A DNA stretch of 64,000 nucleotides. Source: Paenibacillus glycanilyticus NBRC 16618. Lineage in GTDB: Bacteria; Bacillota; Bacilli; Paenibacillales; Paenibacillaceae. Of this stretch, positions 46,196 to 54,351 are shown in pieces; within the stretch, counting starts at the first letter, position 1, and every line of letters begins with the position of its first letter. The stretch is from positions 124,001 to 188,000 of the forward strand of contig NZ_BILY01000007.1 in NCBI RefSeq assembly GCF_004000805.1. Reading direction: 5' to 3'. The notes under the pieces were generated by a model, which ran no database searches, had not been told where the DNA came from, and saw nothing but the letters and a program-made list of their open reading frames with translations. A program made the translations under genes and the position numbers.

Positions 46196-46936
46196 CTTAA
46201 CGATGCACGGCATCGTTAAGCTCTATCATTTAGGGCGGAGCAGCCACCTTTACGATGTCGCACATCGTTAAGGCACGGCTAAACCAGGCAAACGGCTGCC
46301 TTTTCACGGCTTTCACGCTTTTTAACGATGCGCGGCATCGTTAAACTCCACCAATTAGGACAACTAGCCTCCTTTACGATGTCTCACATCGTTAAGGCAT
46401 GGCTAAATCATGGAAACCATGCGCGACATCGTTAAGCTCTATCATTTAGGCCGGGGCAGCCTCCTTAACGATGGCGCGCATCTTTAAGGCATGGCTAAAC
46501 CATGGAAACGGCCACCTTTTCACGACTTTCACGCTGCTTAACGATGCGCGGCATCGTTAAAGCTCTATGATTTAGGGCGGAGCAGCCACCTTTACGATGT
46601 CGCACATCGTTAAGGCAGGCTAAACCAGGCAAACGGCCGCTTTTTCACAGTTTTCACGCTTCTTAACGATGCACGGCATCGTTAAGCTTCTCCTTTTAGG
46701 GCACAGCAACCGCCTTAACGATGCCGTGCATCGTTAAGGCATGGCTAAACCATGGAAACGACTGCCTAATCATGGCTTTCTCACTGCTTAACGATGCGCG
46801 GCATCGTTAAGCTCTATCATTTAGAGCAGAGTAGCCACCTTTACGATGACGTACATCGTTAAGGCACGATTAAACCATGCAAACGACCGCCTAATCATGG
46901 GTTTCTCACTGCTTGACGATGCGCCGCATCGTTGAT
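46196..46936. repeat. Tandem array of alternating palindromes, 125-bp period
   Basis: Seven copies of palindrome P1 (arms CTTAACGATGC and GCATCGTTAAG, 3-nt centre) alternate with six copies of palindrome P2 (arms CCTTTACGATGT and ACATCGTTAAGG, 3-nt centre). P1 begins at 46196, 46321, about 46412 (left arm deleted), 46537, 46662, 46787 and 46912 (degenerate). P2 begins at 46247, 46371, 46463, 46589, 46713 and 46838. The period is exactly 125 bp except for one 34-bp deletion. The sequence between palindromes is also conserved and includes CATGGCTAAACCATG. There is no coding potential. Confidence 0.9.
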
Positions 46937-46946
46937 ACTTGCATAA

Positions 46947-46980
46947 AACAAAATAAATGCGGTGCAAGGGAGCACCGCAT
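46947..46980 (-). terminator. Terminator of ispH
   Basis: ATGCGGTGC pairs with GCACCGCAT, 15 nt after the ispH stop, and is followed on the minus strand by a T-rich stretch. Confidence 0.85.
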
Positions 46981-46995
46981 CTACTTGATCTTCTA

Positions 46996-47970
46996 TTAAG
47001 CTTCGGCTGCGCCGGAAGCCGATTTGGTACGAATGGTCGGAAGGAGCTTGTTCTTGTTGACCGTACGCTTGATCTCCCACGTGGAGGGGTCGTTATGGTC
47101 GTATTGCTCCAAATACGCGATAACTTCTTTTGTAATCGGAGTTGGTGTCGAGGCGCCCGAAGTTACGGCAACGCGGTCAACACCTTTTAACCATTCCTGC
47201 TCGATCTCCGATACGTCGGATACGCGATAGGCCGGTACGCCCGCGATCTCCTGGGATACCTGGGCAAGGCGGTTGGAGTTGTTGCTTCGCGGATCGCCAA
47301 CAACAATGCACAGCTGCGCCTGTCCGGCTTGCTCCGCTACAGCCTCTTGGCGTACTTGCGTAGCCAAGCAGATCTCGTTATGAATCTCCGCCTTCGGATA
47401 CGTCTCCAGAAGCTTGCTCATAATATGACGGATGTCCCATTGCGACATTGTTGTCTGATTCGTAATGATAATACGGCCTTCAGGCACGTTAAGCTTGGCA
47501 ATATCCTCAACGCGTTCAATCAAGTGAACGCGTTCCGGTGCCACGCCAATGGCGCCTTCCGGCTCCGGATGGCCTTTTTTGCCGATATAAATAATATGAT
47601 AATCCTCGGCGACTTTCTCCCGGATCAAGTCATGCGTCTTGGTTACATCCGGACAAGTCGCGTCCACGATGGTCAGACCCTTCTCGCGCGCACGGTTGCG
47701 GACTTCGGGAGATACGCCGTGGGCCGTGAAGATAACGGTTCCGCTCTCCACCTGCTCCAGAATCTCCAGACGGTTCTCGCCGTCAAGCGTAATGACGCCC
47801 TCTTGCTCGAAAGCTTCCGTTACATGCGCATTATGAACAATCATGCCAAGAATATAAATCGGACGCGGAAGGTCCAGGTTTTTGGCGGTTTGCAGCGCGA
47901 GCACCATGGCATCCACAACGCCATAGCAATAGCCTCGCGGCGATATTTTAACAATTTCCACTTGTTGCAC
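46996..47970 (-). CDS. ispH: 4-hydroxy-3-methylbut-2-enyl diphosphate reductase
   Basis: This 324-residue iron-sulfur enzyme makes isopentenyl and dimethylallyl diphosphate in the last step of the MEP pathway. The three cluster cysteines are Cys15 (RGYCYGV), Cys106 (DATCPDVT) and Cys201 (NEICLAT). Conserved GKKGHPE and [13 protein letters not shown] are present. The start is GTG 47970, with a second candidate GTG three codons later. A short C-terminal tail (about 300-324) is not part of the core. Confidence 0.96.
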   Translation of the reverse strand: MQQVEIVKISPRGYCYGVVDAMVLALQTAKNLDLPRPIYILGMIVHNAHVTEAFEQEGVITLDGENRLEILEQVESGTVIFTAHGVSPEVRNRAREKGLTIVDATCPDVTKTHDLIREKVAEDYHIIYIGKKGHPEPEGAIGVAPERVHLIERVEDIAKLNVPEGRIIITNQTTMSQWDIRHIMSKLLETYPKAEIHNEICLATQVRQEAVAEQAGQAQLCIVVGDPRSNNSNRLAQVSQEIAGVPAYRVSDVSEIEQEWLKGVDRVAVTSGASTPTPITKEVIAYLEQYDHNDPSTWEIKRTVNKNKLLPTIRTKSASGAAEA

Positions 47971-47991
47971 CTGCTTTCTGAATAACGAAGG

Positions 47992-49509
47992 TTAGTCTTC
48001 GATTCGATCGGTTCCTTCTATTATAATCGAAGCAGGCTGGGGGGAAAAGTCTATTGGCAGCCAAATGACAAACGTGGACCCTTCTTCCTCCATCGTCGTC
48101 ACCTCAATCGAGCCGCGGTGCTCATCGATAATCCATTTGGCAATGGACAGACCAAGCCCCGTGCCAACGGTCTTGCCGCGCGATTCGTCTGCCCGGTAGA
48201 ACCGGTCGAAAATATGAGGAACCTCCTTCGGATTCATGCCGATTCCCGTATCCTTAATAATAATGCCAAGCTGGTTCTCCCGGCGTGTCGCCGACATCTC
48301 GATCCAGCCGCTTGGCGTATATTTGAACGCATTCTCTATGAAGATAAACAGCAGCTGCTGCAAATAATCCGCATTCCCGTGTACCTGGTAACCGTCCAGC
48401 GCGGTCAAATCCCCAATCCGCCACTCCGCATTGCGAGGCAAGAGGCCCGCTCTCCGGCCTACTTCTTCCACGATCGGCAGCATTGGCTGCGTTGTTTTTT
48501 CCATCTCGTACCCCGCATCCGCTCTTGCCAGAGCTAGAAGGTCGTTAACGAGAGTGGACATCCGCCGCGCCTCCGCCGCAATATCCTGCATGGCTTCGTT
48601 AGACAGCTCATAGCGCTGTGAATCAAGCGCCAGTACAATATCTCCCGCTTCATCCGGCTCAAGCGTCTTGGACCACATCCGCTGCAGCAGTTCAATATTG
48701 CCGCGAATCGTCGTCAGCGGAGTACGAAGCTCATGCGACGCATCCGAAACAAACCGTCGCTGCGCTTTATACGATTCGTCCAGTCCGTTATACGCCATTT
48801 CGATGCGGGATAGCATAATATTCAGAGTATAGACCAAATGGCCAATCTCATCCTTCGGACCCTCAATCGGAATCCGCACGCTCAAATCGGAACCGCTATG
48901 AATTTTTTCGGTAGCGTGGACGACCCGTTCGATTGGCTGAAGAGCTTTGCGCGCCATAAAAAGACCAACAGTAAAGGCAATTATAAGGCATATCAAAGAG
49001 GACAATATAAGTATAACCCGAAGTCCGGCCAGGTAGTTCTCTTCGCTGGCTACAACAGTACCAACCTGAAGCAGGCCAATTAACGTTCCGTCCGTATTGT
49101 TGGAAATTGGTTTTTGATAGATTAGAAAAGCAACTTCACCTGCATTTGTGTTCAGAACCGCTTTTTTATAGCCATAATCCGGATTGGTCTTGGCTTCTGG
49201 GATTGGGAACTTAATTCCATTTATTTGAAGCTCACCAGAGGTTTTAATAACGCCTTCTTTATAGTTGACTAATTGCACGTAAAAATCTTTCTCGTAAAAA
49301 GGGGAATTCCTCTTAATGTTCAGGTCAATCTGATTTAATCCGTTCTCGTATTTCACGATATCATAGGAATCGGCCTGATCTCGAAGCTGCGTCTTTGTAT
49401 CAGCGTACGTATTCATGTTTACGAAAAAATAAATCGCTACGCATAACACGATTAGCGCTGCCGCAAGAATACCGGAAAACCATAAGGTCAGACGAAGCCT
49501 GATCGTCAT
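47992..49509 (-). CDS. Sensor histidine kinase partnered with the HtrA-linked regulator
   Basis: This 505-residue membrane kinase has a transmembrane helix at about 8-30, an extracellular domain to about 160, a second helix at about 163-184, HAMP, HisKA with phospho-acceptor His259 (DASHELRTPL), and ATPase boxes NAFKYT and GTGLGLSIAKWI. It begins 6 nt after the regulator stop. With htrA upstream it resembles the CssS/CssR system that senses misfolded secreted proteins in Bacillus. That role is inferred from position. Confidence 0.93.
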   Translation of the reverse strand: MTIRLRLTLWFSGILAAALIVLCVAIYFFVNMNTYADTKTQLRDQADSYDIVKYENGLNQIDLNIKRNSPFYEKDFYVQLVNYKEGVIKTSGELQINGIKFPIPEAKTNPDYGYKKAVLNTNAGEVAFLIYQKPISNNTDGTLIGLLQVGTVVASEENYLAGLRVILILSSLICLIIAFTVGLFMARKALQPIERVVHATEKIHSGSDLSVRIPIEGPKDEIGHLVYTLNIMLSRIEMAYNGLDESYKAQRRFVSDASHELRTPLTTIRGNIELLQRMWSKTLEPDEAGDIVLALDSQRYELSNEAMQDIAAEARRMSTLVNDLLALARADAGYEMEKTTQPMLPIVEEVGRRAGLLPRNAEWRIGDLTALDGYQVHGNADYLQQLLFIFIENAFKYTPSGWIEMSATRRENQLGIIIKDTGIGMNPKEVPHIFDRFYRADESRGKTVGTGLGLSIAKWIIDEHRGSIEVTTMEEEGSTFVIWLPIDFSPQPASIIIEGTDRIED

Positions 49510-49515
49510 GTGAAA

Positions 49516-50208
49516 TCAACCCTCTCCCCGCAGTACATAGCCGGTTCCGCGTACGGTCTGGATAATCCGCTTGGCCCCGCCTTCCTCCAGCTTCTGGCGC
49601 AGCATCGCTATGTACACTTCAAGTACATTGGACTCGCCGCTGAAATCATAGCCCCAGATCTTCTCCATAATGGCATCTCGCGTCAATACGCGGCGCGGAT
49701 TCTGCATGAATAAGAGCAATAAATCGTATTCCTTCGCGGTCAGCTCGATTCTTCTGCCGGAACGGATGGCTTCGCGGGAATCCAGATCCAAGGCCAGATC
49801 GTCAAATACGATCTTGTTGCTGCTGGATTCGTCAATCTTGTCCGATTTGCGGCGCAGCAAAGCACGGACCCGGGCCAGAAGCTCCTCCAACGCAAAAGGT
49901 TTGATCAAATAATCGTCCGCGCCCGCATCAAGCCCTTTTACCCGGTCCGAAATATCGTCTTTCGCGGTCAGCATAAGAATAGGCACGGTGCTTCCGCCTT
50001 CCCGCACGCGGCGGCATACTTCCCAGCCATCTACCTGCGGCATCATGACATCCAATATCAGCATGTCCGGGTCCGCTGTTAAAAGAAGCTTCAAGCCTTC
50101 CATTCCGTTACCGGCCGTTGATACTTCATAACCTTCGAACGCAAGGCTTCTTCTGAGCAACGAAGTGATTTTCTCGTCGTCGTCTACGACCATGATGTGT
50201 TGTCTCAT
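49516..50208 (-). CDS. OmpR-family response regulator (CssR-like)
   Basis: This 230-residue regulator has phospho-acceptor Asp53 (LILDVMMP), the LTAKDD switch motif and a winged-helix DNA-binding domain (LTAKEYDLLLLFMQNPRRVL ... GESNVLEVYIAMLRQKLE). GGGGAGAG lies 7 nt before the ATG. It lies between htrA and the kinase on the same strand, with a terminator hairpin and a 16-bp palindrome in the 78-bp gap to htrA. The repeated TTTTAA boxes before htrA are candidate binding sites. Confidence 0.93.
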   Translation of the reverse strand: MRQHIMVVDDDEKITSLLRRSLAFEGYEVSTAGNGMEGLKLLLTADPDMLILDVMMPQVDGWEVCRRVREGGSTVPILMLTAKDDISDRVKGLDAGADDYLIKPFALEELLARVRALLRRKSDKIDESSSNKIVFDDLALDLDSREAIRSGRRIELTAKEYDLLLLFMQNPRRVLTRDAIMEKIWGYDFSGESNVLEVYIAMLRQKLEEGGAKRIIQTVRGTGYVLRGEG

Positions 50209-50234
50209 TTTCTACTCTCCCCTTGTATAGCTTA

Positions 50235-50250
50235 TCTTTTCTAGAAAAGA
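50235..50250. promoter_or_regulatory. 16-bp perfect palindrome between htrA and the response regulator gene
   Basis: TCTTTTCTAGAAAAGA is its own reverse complement. It lies beside the htrA terminator and upstream of the regulator gene. It could be an operator or just an extension of the terminator's T-rich tail. Confidence 0.4.
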
Positions 50251-50275
50251 AGCGCAGAGACTTTCCTCTGCGCTT
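50240..50275 (-). terminator. Terminator of htrA
   Basis: AAGCGCAGAG pairs with CTCTGCGCTT, followed on the minus strand by CTTCTTTTCT. Confidence 0.75.
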
Positions 50276-50286
50276 ACTTTACCTGC

Positions 50287-51921
50287 TTACTCGGCGTTAA
50301 ATTTGTTTTTGTCGCCAATCTCTACTTTAAGATCCATTTTTTCGCCTCTGCGGATAATGTTCAGTACGGCTTTATCACCGACTTTATGCTTCTTGATCTC
50401 GTCAATCAGCGCCTGCGTGCCATTAAACGTTTTGCCGTCAATACCTACGATGACGTCGAATTGCTTCAGATCGGCGATGTAAGCCGGAGAGTTGTAATAT
50501 ACGTTGCTGACAATCGAGCCTTGCGCTTTATCCATGCCGAGCTGCTTCGCAATCGCATCCGTTACGTCGCCAAGCTCTGCGCCGATGAACGGAACCGGCT
50601 CTTTCGGTACTTCCTTATTGTTTTTGAGCGTATCCAGAACTTCCTGGATGGTGCTTGTCGGAATCGCAAAGCCAATGCCTTGCGCCTGCGAGCTGACGGC
50701 GGTGTTAATCCCAACAACCTCGCCATTCACATTCAGGAGCGGACCGCCGGAGTTGCCCGGGTTAATGGAAGCATCGGTTTGGAGCAAATGTTTGTACTCC
50801 CGTGTACCGTCCGTATCCTGAATATCGATTGGACGTTCCTTCGCGCTAAGCACGCCTACGGTTACGGTATGGTCAAATCCATACGGGTTGCCGATCGCAA
50901 CGACCCAGTCGCCGATGTTGATTTTGTCCGAGCTGCCAAGCGGCAGTGTAGGGAACGCTTTTTCTCCCGTAACCTTCAGTACGGCAAGGTCAAGATCAAA
51001 GCTGGAGCCCAGAAGCTCTGCCGTAAACGGCTTGTCATAGCCTTGTACCGTTACTTCAATTTTATCGGAATCCGCAACAACGTGCTGGTTCGTCAGAATG
51101 TAACCGTCGGATTCAAAGAAGAAGCCTGTACCGATTCCCGAAGCCTGCAGATTGCTGTCGTCTTTCTTGTTATTATCCTGCTGCTGATTCGCGTCCGGTG
51201 CATCCTCGCCGAAGAACTGACGGAAGAACGGATCGTCCAAAATACTGCCGCCGCCGCTGCTGCTGCGTGTTTGCGGCTTCACGTACGTCTCGATCTTTAC
51301 AACAGCAGGGCTCGCTTTCTCGAATAGAGAAGCAATGTTGTCCGGTCTTGCCGCCGCTACGGAAGCGCCTCCGTTGCCGCTAGGCGAACCGGATGCCGTT
51401 GAACCAGAGCCCGCGTTAGCCGTGCTGTCCTGCTTGGAGGAAAATACCGAGTTGCTGGTAAACCAGTTATTCGTATCCGAAGCGTACATCAATCCGCCCA
51501 TCAAGCCGCCAACCACCACAACGCCGGCGAGGAAAGAAACAAACATTCCTTTAATCGGGCTTTTCTTGCGCGGTTCGCGGTTCTGCCAACCGCTTTTGCC
51601 GGATTGCTGATTATAAGTAAAAGGTCTCATCGGCACCGGAGGCGTTACTTCAACCTTGGGCTGTTCCAGCTCAGGCTCGCTGTCGCCGGATGCCGCCGTG
51701 TAATAATCCTGAGGATTAGACCGGGACGGAACGTTCGCTCCGTTATCGTCTTGCGCCGAAGATTTGAAAGGCCCGTATGAATAATAGTAGGAAGTTTTAC
51801 CCGGAGCTTCCGATCCTTCAGCCGTTGATGCCGTGTTGTCTTCTTCGCGCGGATTGTTGTCATCATCACCATTAGCACGATTTTGAAAGAAATCGTCGTA
51901 TTTTTTGTTCTGATCGTCCAT
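50287..51921 (-). CDS. htrA: HtrA-like membrane-anchored serine protease with PDZ domain
   Basis: This 544-residue protease degrades misfolded proteins outside the membrane. It has a long acidic, Asn/Ser-rich cytoplasmic segment (about 1-122), a transmembrane helix (about 124-147), a low-complexity Ser/Gly linker (about 155-190), a trypsin-like domain with a complete triad His280, Asp311 and Ser391 (NQHVVAD, DLAVLK, GNSGGP), and a C-terminal PDZ domain (about 440-530). The N-terminal region is longer than in most homologues. It is followed by a response regulator and kinase on the same strand. AAGGAGGAG precedes the ATG. Confidence 0.95.
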   Translation of the reverse strand: MDDQNKKYDDFFQNRANGDDDNNPREEDNTASTAEGSEAPGKTSYYYSYGPFKSSAQDDNGANVPSRSNPQDYYTAASGDSEPELEQPKVEVTPPVPMRPFTYNQQSGKSGWQNREPRKKSPIKGMFVSFLAGVVVVGGLMGGLMYASDTNNWFTSNSVFSSKQDSTANAGSGSTASGSPSGNGGASVAAARPDNIASLFEKASPAVVKIETYVKPQTRSSSGGGSILDDPFFRQFFGEDAPDANQQQDNNKKDDSNLQASGIGTGFFFESDGYILTNQHVVADSDKIEVTVQGYDKPFTAELLGSSFDLDLAVLKVTGEKAFPTLPLGSSDKINIGDWVVAIGNPYGFDHTVTVGVLSAKERPIDIQDTDGTREYKHLLQTDASINPGNSGGPLLNVNGEVVGINTAVSSQAQGIGFAIPTSTIQEVLDTLKNNKEVPKEPVPFIGAELGDVTDAIAKQLGMDKAQGSIVSNVYYNSPAYIADLKQFDVIVGIDGKTFNGTQALIDEIKKHKVGDKAVLNIIRRGEKMDLKVEIGDKNKFNAE

Positions 51922-52006
51922 TTCCGTTCTCCTCCTTGATCTATTCCGTTAAAGCAGCCGAATCTTTCATTCATCGGCGCTTAAATCCTGTATTCCTATC
52001 ATGCAC

Positions 52007-52041
52007 ATTCTACCTTAAAACAAACTTAAAATGAATTAAAA
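52007..52041 (-). promoter_or_regulatory. htrA promoter region with three spaced TTTTAA boxes
   Basis: On the minus strand TTTTAA occurs at 52041-52036, 52031-52026 and 52020-52015, spaced 10 and 11 bp, next to a TAGAAT -10 (52012-52007). The spacing matches one DNA turn, as for OmpR/PhoP-type regulator boxes. Confidence 0.5.
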
Positions 52042-52098
52042 CGAACATAAAAAAAACGCCTGACGACGTTATTTCTATGCACTTTTCGTATGACTCTA

Positions 52099-52130
52099 CC
52101 AAACTCCCCATTTCTCAATAGGGAGTTTGG
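52099..52130. terminator. Hairpin after the YugN-like gene
   Basis: CCAAACTCCC pairs with GGGAGTTTGG, 12 nt after the stop. It has no clear T run on the minus strand, so termination is uncertain. Confidence 0.5.
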
Positions 52131-52141
52131 CGTGCGATATT

Positions 52142-52555
52142 CTATTGGGGGAACAATCTTTCGACCTCTTTCAGAACTTCCTTCGCCTTGCCTATCCACT
52201 TCTGGTCGACATGGGCATCCGGATCGGAAGGCGCCTGGAACTGGTCGAATAACGCTCCTACTACGCGGGCGCTTGCCTCCGGATCATTGCCCTCTTGATA
52301 CTCATGCCTTAGCACGTAGGGCTGCGCAAACGTAATAACGGCATTCGTATCCGCGTTTATATCCACTACGCTGCCATTCGTCACTTGAAACGGCAGACGA
52401 AGCCAGACTTTATTCTCTTCATCAAGCGCCCGGTCAAAGGAACCGTTCGTGTAGTCCCAGTTGCCCCCGAGCGAGAATTGATGCTGCTCCAGCCAGTCTC
52501 TGGAATCGGTAAATGCTTGCTGACGGGCTTCCAGCGATGAGGATAATGGAATCAT
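52142..52555 (-). CDS. YugN-like family protein
   Basis: This 137-residue protein resembles YugN of B. subtilis, a conserved Firmicute protein without known function. It starts MIPLSSSLEARQQAF and has the internal pattern GGNWDYTNGSFDRALDEENKVWLRLPF split near residue 45. There is no signal peptide or membrane segment. GGAGAG precedes the ATG. It lies between liaR and htrA, 91 nt downstream of liaR, and may be transcribed from the lia operon. Confidence 0.85.
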   Translation of the reverse strand: MIPLSSSLEARQQAFTDSRDWLEQHQFSLGGNWDYTNGSFDRALDEENKVWLRLPFQVTNGSVVDINADTNAVITFAQPYVLRHEYQEGNDPEASARVVGALFDQFQAPSDPDAHVDQKWIGKAKEVLKEVERLFPQ

Positions 52556-52646
52556 GACCGTTCATCTCTCCTTTAGCGTGTAGAGTGTGAATAACTCTCA
52601 TGCATATATAACCACTAAAGGATAATATGTCCCACCGTTTGACCGT

Positions 52647-53312
52647 TTATGTGTTTTTGACCCAGCCTTTGCGATGGGCGAGCACCGCCAGCTGCGTCCG
52701 GTCCTCCAGCTCGCATTTCATCAGCAGATTGCTGACATGGGTTTTGACGGTTTTTACGCTGATATGAAGCTCTTCGCCAATCTCTTTGTTGGAGCGTCCT
52801 TCCGCGATCAGCAAAAGCACTTCCTTCTCCCGCTCCGTCAACTCCTCGTCCCCCGATTGGGCCGTACGCTGGCGAAGACCCCTTGTAAGAGCTTGCGACA
52901 CATCCGCTGTCATAACCGGCATTCCTTTGACTGCCCCGTGAAGCGCATAGATCAATTCTTCCGCCGATACGGTCTTCAGAACATAGCTTACCGCTCCCGC
53001 TTCAATGGCCCCGTAAACCTTGTCGTCTTCCAGGAAGCTTGTAAGCATGATAATCTTCAGATTCGGATATTTGGCAATCAGCTGCCTGGTCGTCTCGATT
53101 CCGTCCATGCCCGGCATCATCAAATCCATCAGGACAACATCCGGTATGCCGGAAGGCAGACCCGCCTCCAGCAGCGAAATCGCTGCCTGCCCGCTGCCCG
53201 CTTCAGCTACGACTTCAAATTTGGGTTCCAGCATTAAATACGTGCGCAAGCCCGTTCTCACCATATCATGGTCGTCCACAATCATAACTTTTAACGTATT
53301 AGTCCCGCTCAT
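52647..53312 (-). CDS. liaR: LiaR-like response regulator (NarL/LuxR family)
   Basis: This 221-residue regulator has a receiver domain with phospho-acceptor Asp63 (LMDLMMP) and a C-terminal LuxR helix-turn-helix (LTEREKEVLLLIAEGRSNKEIGEELHISVKTVKTHVSNLL split near residue 170). I chose ATG 53312 (MSGTNTLKVMIVDD) because GGAGGA lies 9 nt upstream; the ATG at 53321 is in contact with the ribosome-binding site. It overlaps the end of the kinase gene. It completes a LiaF-LiaS-LiaR set that responds to cell-wall antibiotics. Confidence 0.92.
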   Translation of the reverse strand: MSGTNTLKVMIVDDHDMVRTGLRTYLMLEPKFEVVAEAGSGQAAISLLEAGLPSGIPDVVLMDLMMPGMDGIETTRQLIAKYPNLKIIMLTSFLEDDKVYGAIEAGAVSYVLKTVSAEELIYALHGAVKGMPVMTADVSQALTRGLRQRTAQSGDEELTEREKEVLLLIAEGRSNKEIGEELHISVKTVKTHVSNLLMKCELEDRTQLAVLAHRKGWVKNT

Positions 53313-54345
53313 CGTTTTCATTCCTCCGCCACATTTTCGGTATCGTAACCTTCACTCTGGTGCCGCTGCCCGGCTTGCTTATAATCTCGGCAAGACCGCC
53401 CAGCTGCTGGGCCCGTTCCTGCATCGTAGACAATCCGTACGATCCGCGTCTTACCTGATCGGCCCGGAAGCCCGCTCCGTCGTCCTGCAGACTAAGCACA
53501 ACCTGCCGCTCATTCTCCGTCAGACTTAGCGAGCAGCTCTGCGCACCGGAATGCTTTACGACATTCGCCATTGCCTCCTGAACGATCAGGAACAGCTGAT
53601 GCTCCTTGGCTTCCGTAAGCGGTTCTGTCAACCGCCAGTCGAATACGCCCTGCAGACCGTTCTGCCGGCAATAATCCGGAAACCATTTATCAAGCGCCTC
53701 CAGCAGCGTACGCCCTTCAAGTTCCATCGGCCTAAGCTGCGCGATAAAGATCCGCATCTGCTTCTGCGCGAGCGTTGACATCTGAATAAGCTGCTCCAGA
53801 ACGGAAGCAGCCCGCTCCCTGTCGATTTCCTGAAGCTTCGGCAGCGAGGAAGCGCACATATGCATGGCGAACAGCTGCTGGCTGACCGTATCGTGCAAAT
53901 CCCGGGCAAGCCGTTTGCGTTCCTCCTGAACCGCAGCTTCATTGGAAGCCGCTTGCGACATCACCTGTTCTTCCCCGGTCATCTGGAGACGTTTCATTCT
54001 CTCCTCCATCAGCTCGGCAAGATCGTTAAATTCACGGTACAACTCCGAAAAGGAAAAATCGCCGGATTCCGTAATCCGAACCTGGAAATTCCCGTTGACC
54101 GCCTGCTTAAGCGCAAGCTGAAGCGTATCGATCCGTCTCTGAATATGCTGGCCCGTCCAGTAGCCGAAGCCTGCGCTGACAAGCAGAAAGACGGACACTG
54201 CGCCATAGCGCACTTCCGTCTGCACATTGTCTCCGTCTGCCAATCCAACCCACACGGCGATTCCAAGCAGCAGCGCGGTTACGGAAGAAGCCACAAACAT
54301 CGTGAGCAGCTGCCATTTGCCGCCGCGGAATAATCGTACGATCAT
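53299..54345 (-). CDS. liaS: LiaS-like sensor histidine kinase
   Basis: This 348-residue intramembrane-sensing kinase has two transmembrane helices (about 14-36 and 48-66) with a very short extracellular loop, a HAMP-like linker, and a HisKA_3 domain with phospho-acceptor His151 (ARDLHDTVSQQLF), followed by an ATPase (VQEAMANVVKHS, GSYGLSTMQERA). This layout is typical of LiaS. It sits 6 nt after liaF and overlaps liaR by 14 nt. Confidence 0.93.
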   Translation of the reverse strand: MIVRLFRGGKWQLLTMFVASSVTALLLGIAVWVGLADGDNVQTEVRYGAVSVFLLVSAGFGYWTGQHIQRRIDTLQLALKQAVNGNFQVRITESGDFSFSELYREFNDLAELMEERMKRLQMTGEEQVMSQAASNEAAVQEERKRLARDLHDTVSQQLFAMHMCASSLPKLQEIDRERAASVLEQLIQMSTLAQKQMRIFIAQLRPMELEGRTLLEALDKWFPDYCRQNGLQGVFDWRLTEPLTEAKEHQLFLIVQEAMANVVKHSGAQSCSLSLTENERQVVLSLQDDGAGFRADQVRRGSYGLSTMQERAQQLGGLAEIISKPGSGTRVKVTIPKMWRRNENDERD

Positions 54346-54351
54346 AACCGT

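Larger units (their letters stand above)
45719..46995. other. 1.3-kb non-coding interval between aroF and ispH
   Basis: No open reading frame of note is present. It holds the aroF leader repeats and promoter, a palindromic dispersed element (about 45870-46020), about 170 bp with no clear feature, a 741-bp tandem array of alternating palindromes, and the ispH terminator. Confidence 0.75.

Noticed and set aside
46196..46936. CRISPR array
   Set aside because: The units are regular, but the sequence between palindromes is conserved from unit to unit, the palindromes alternate between two types, and no cas genes are in the window.
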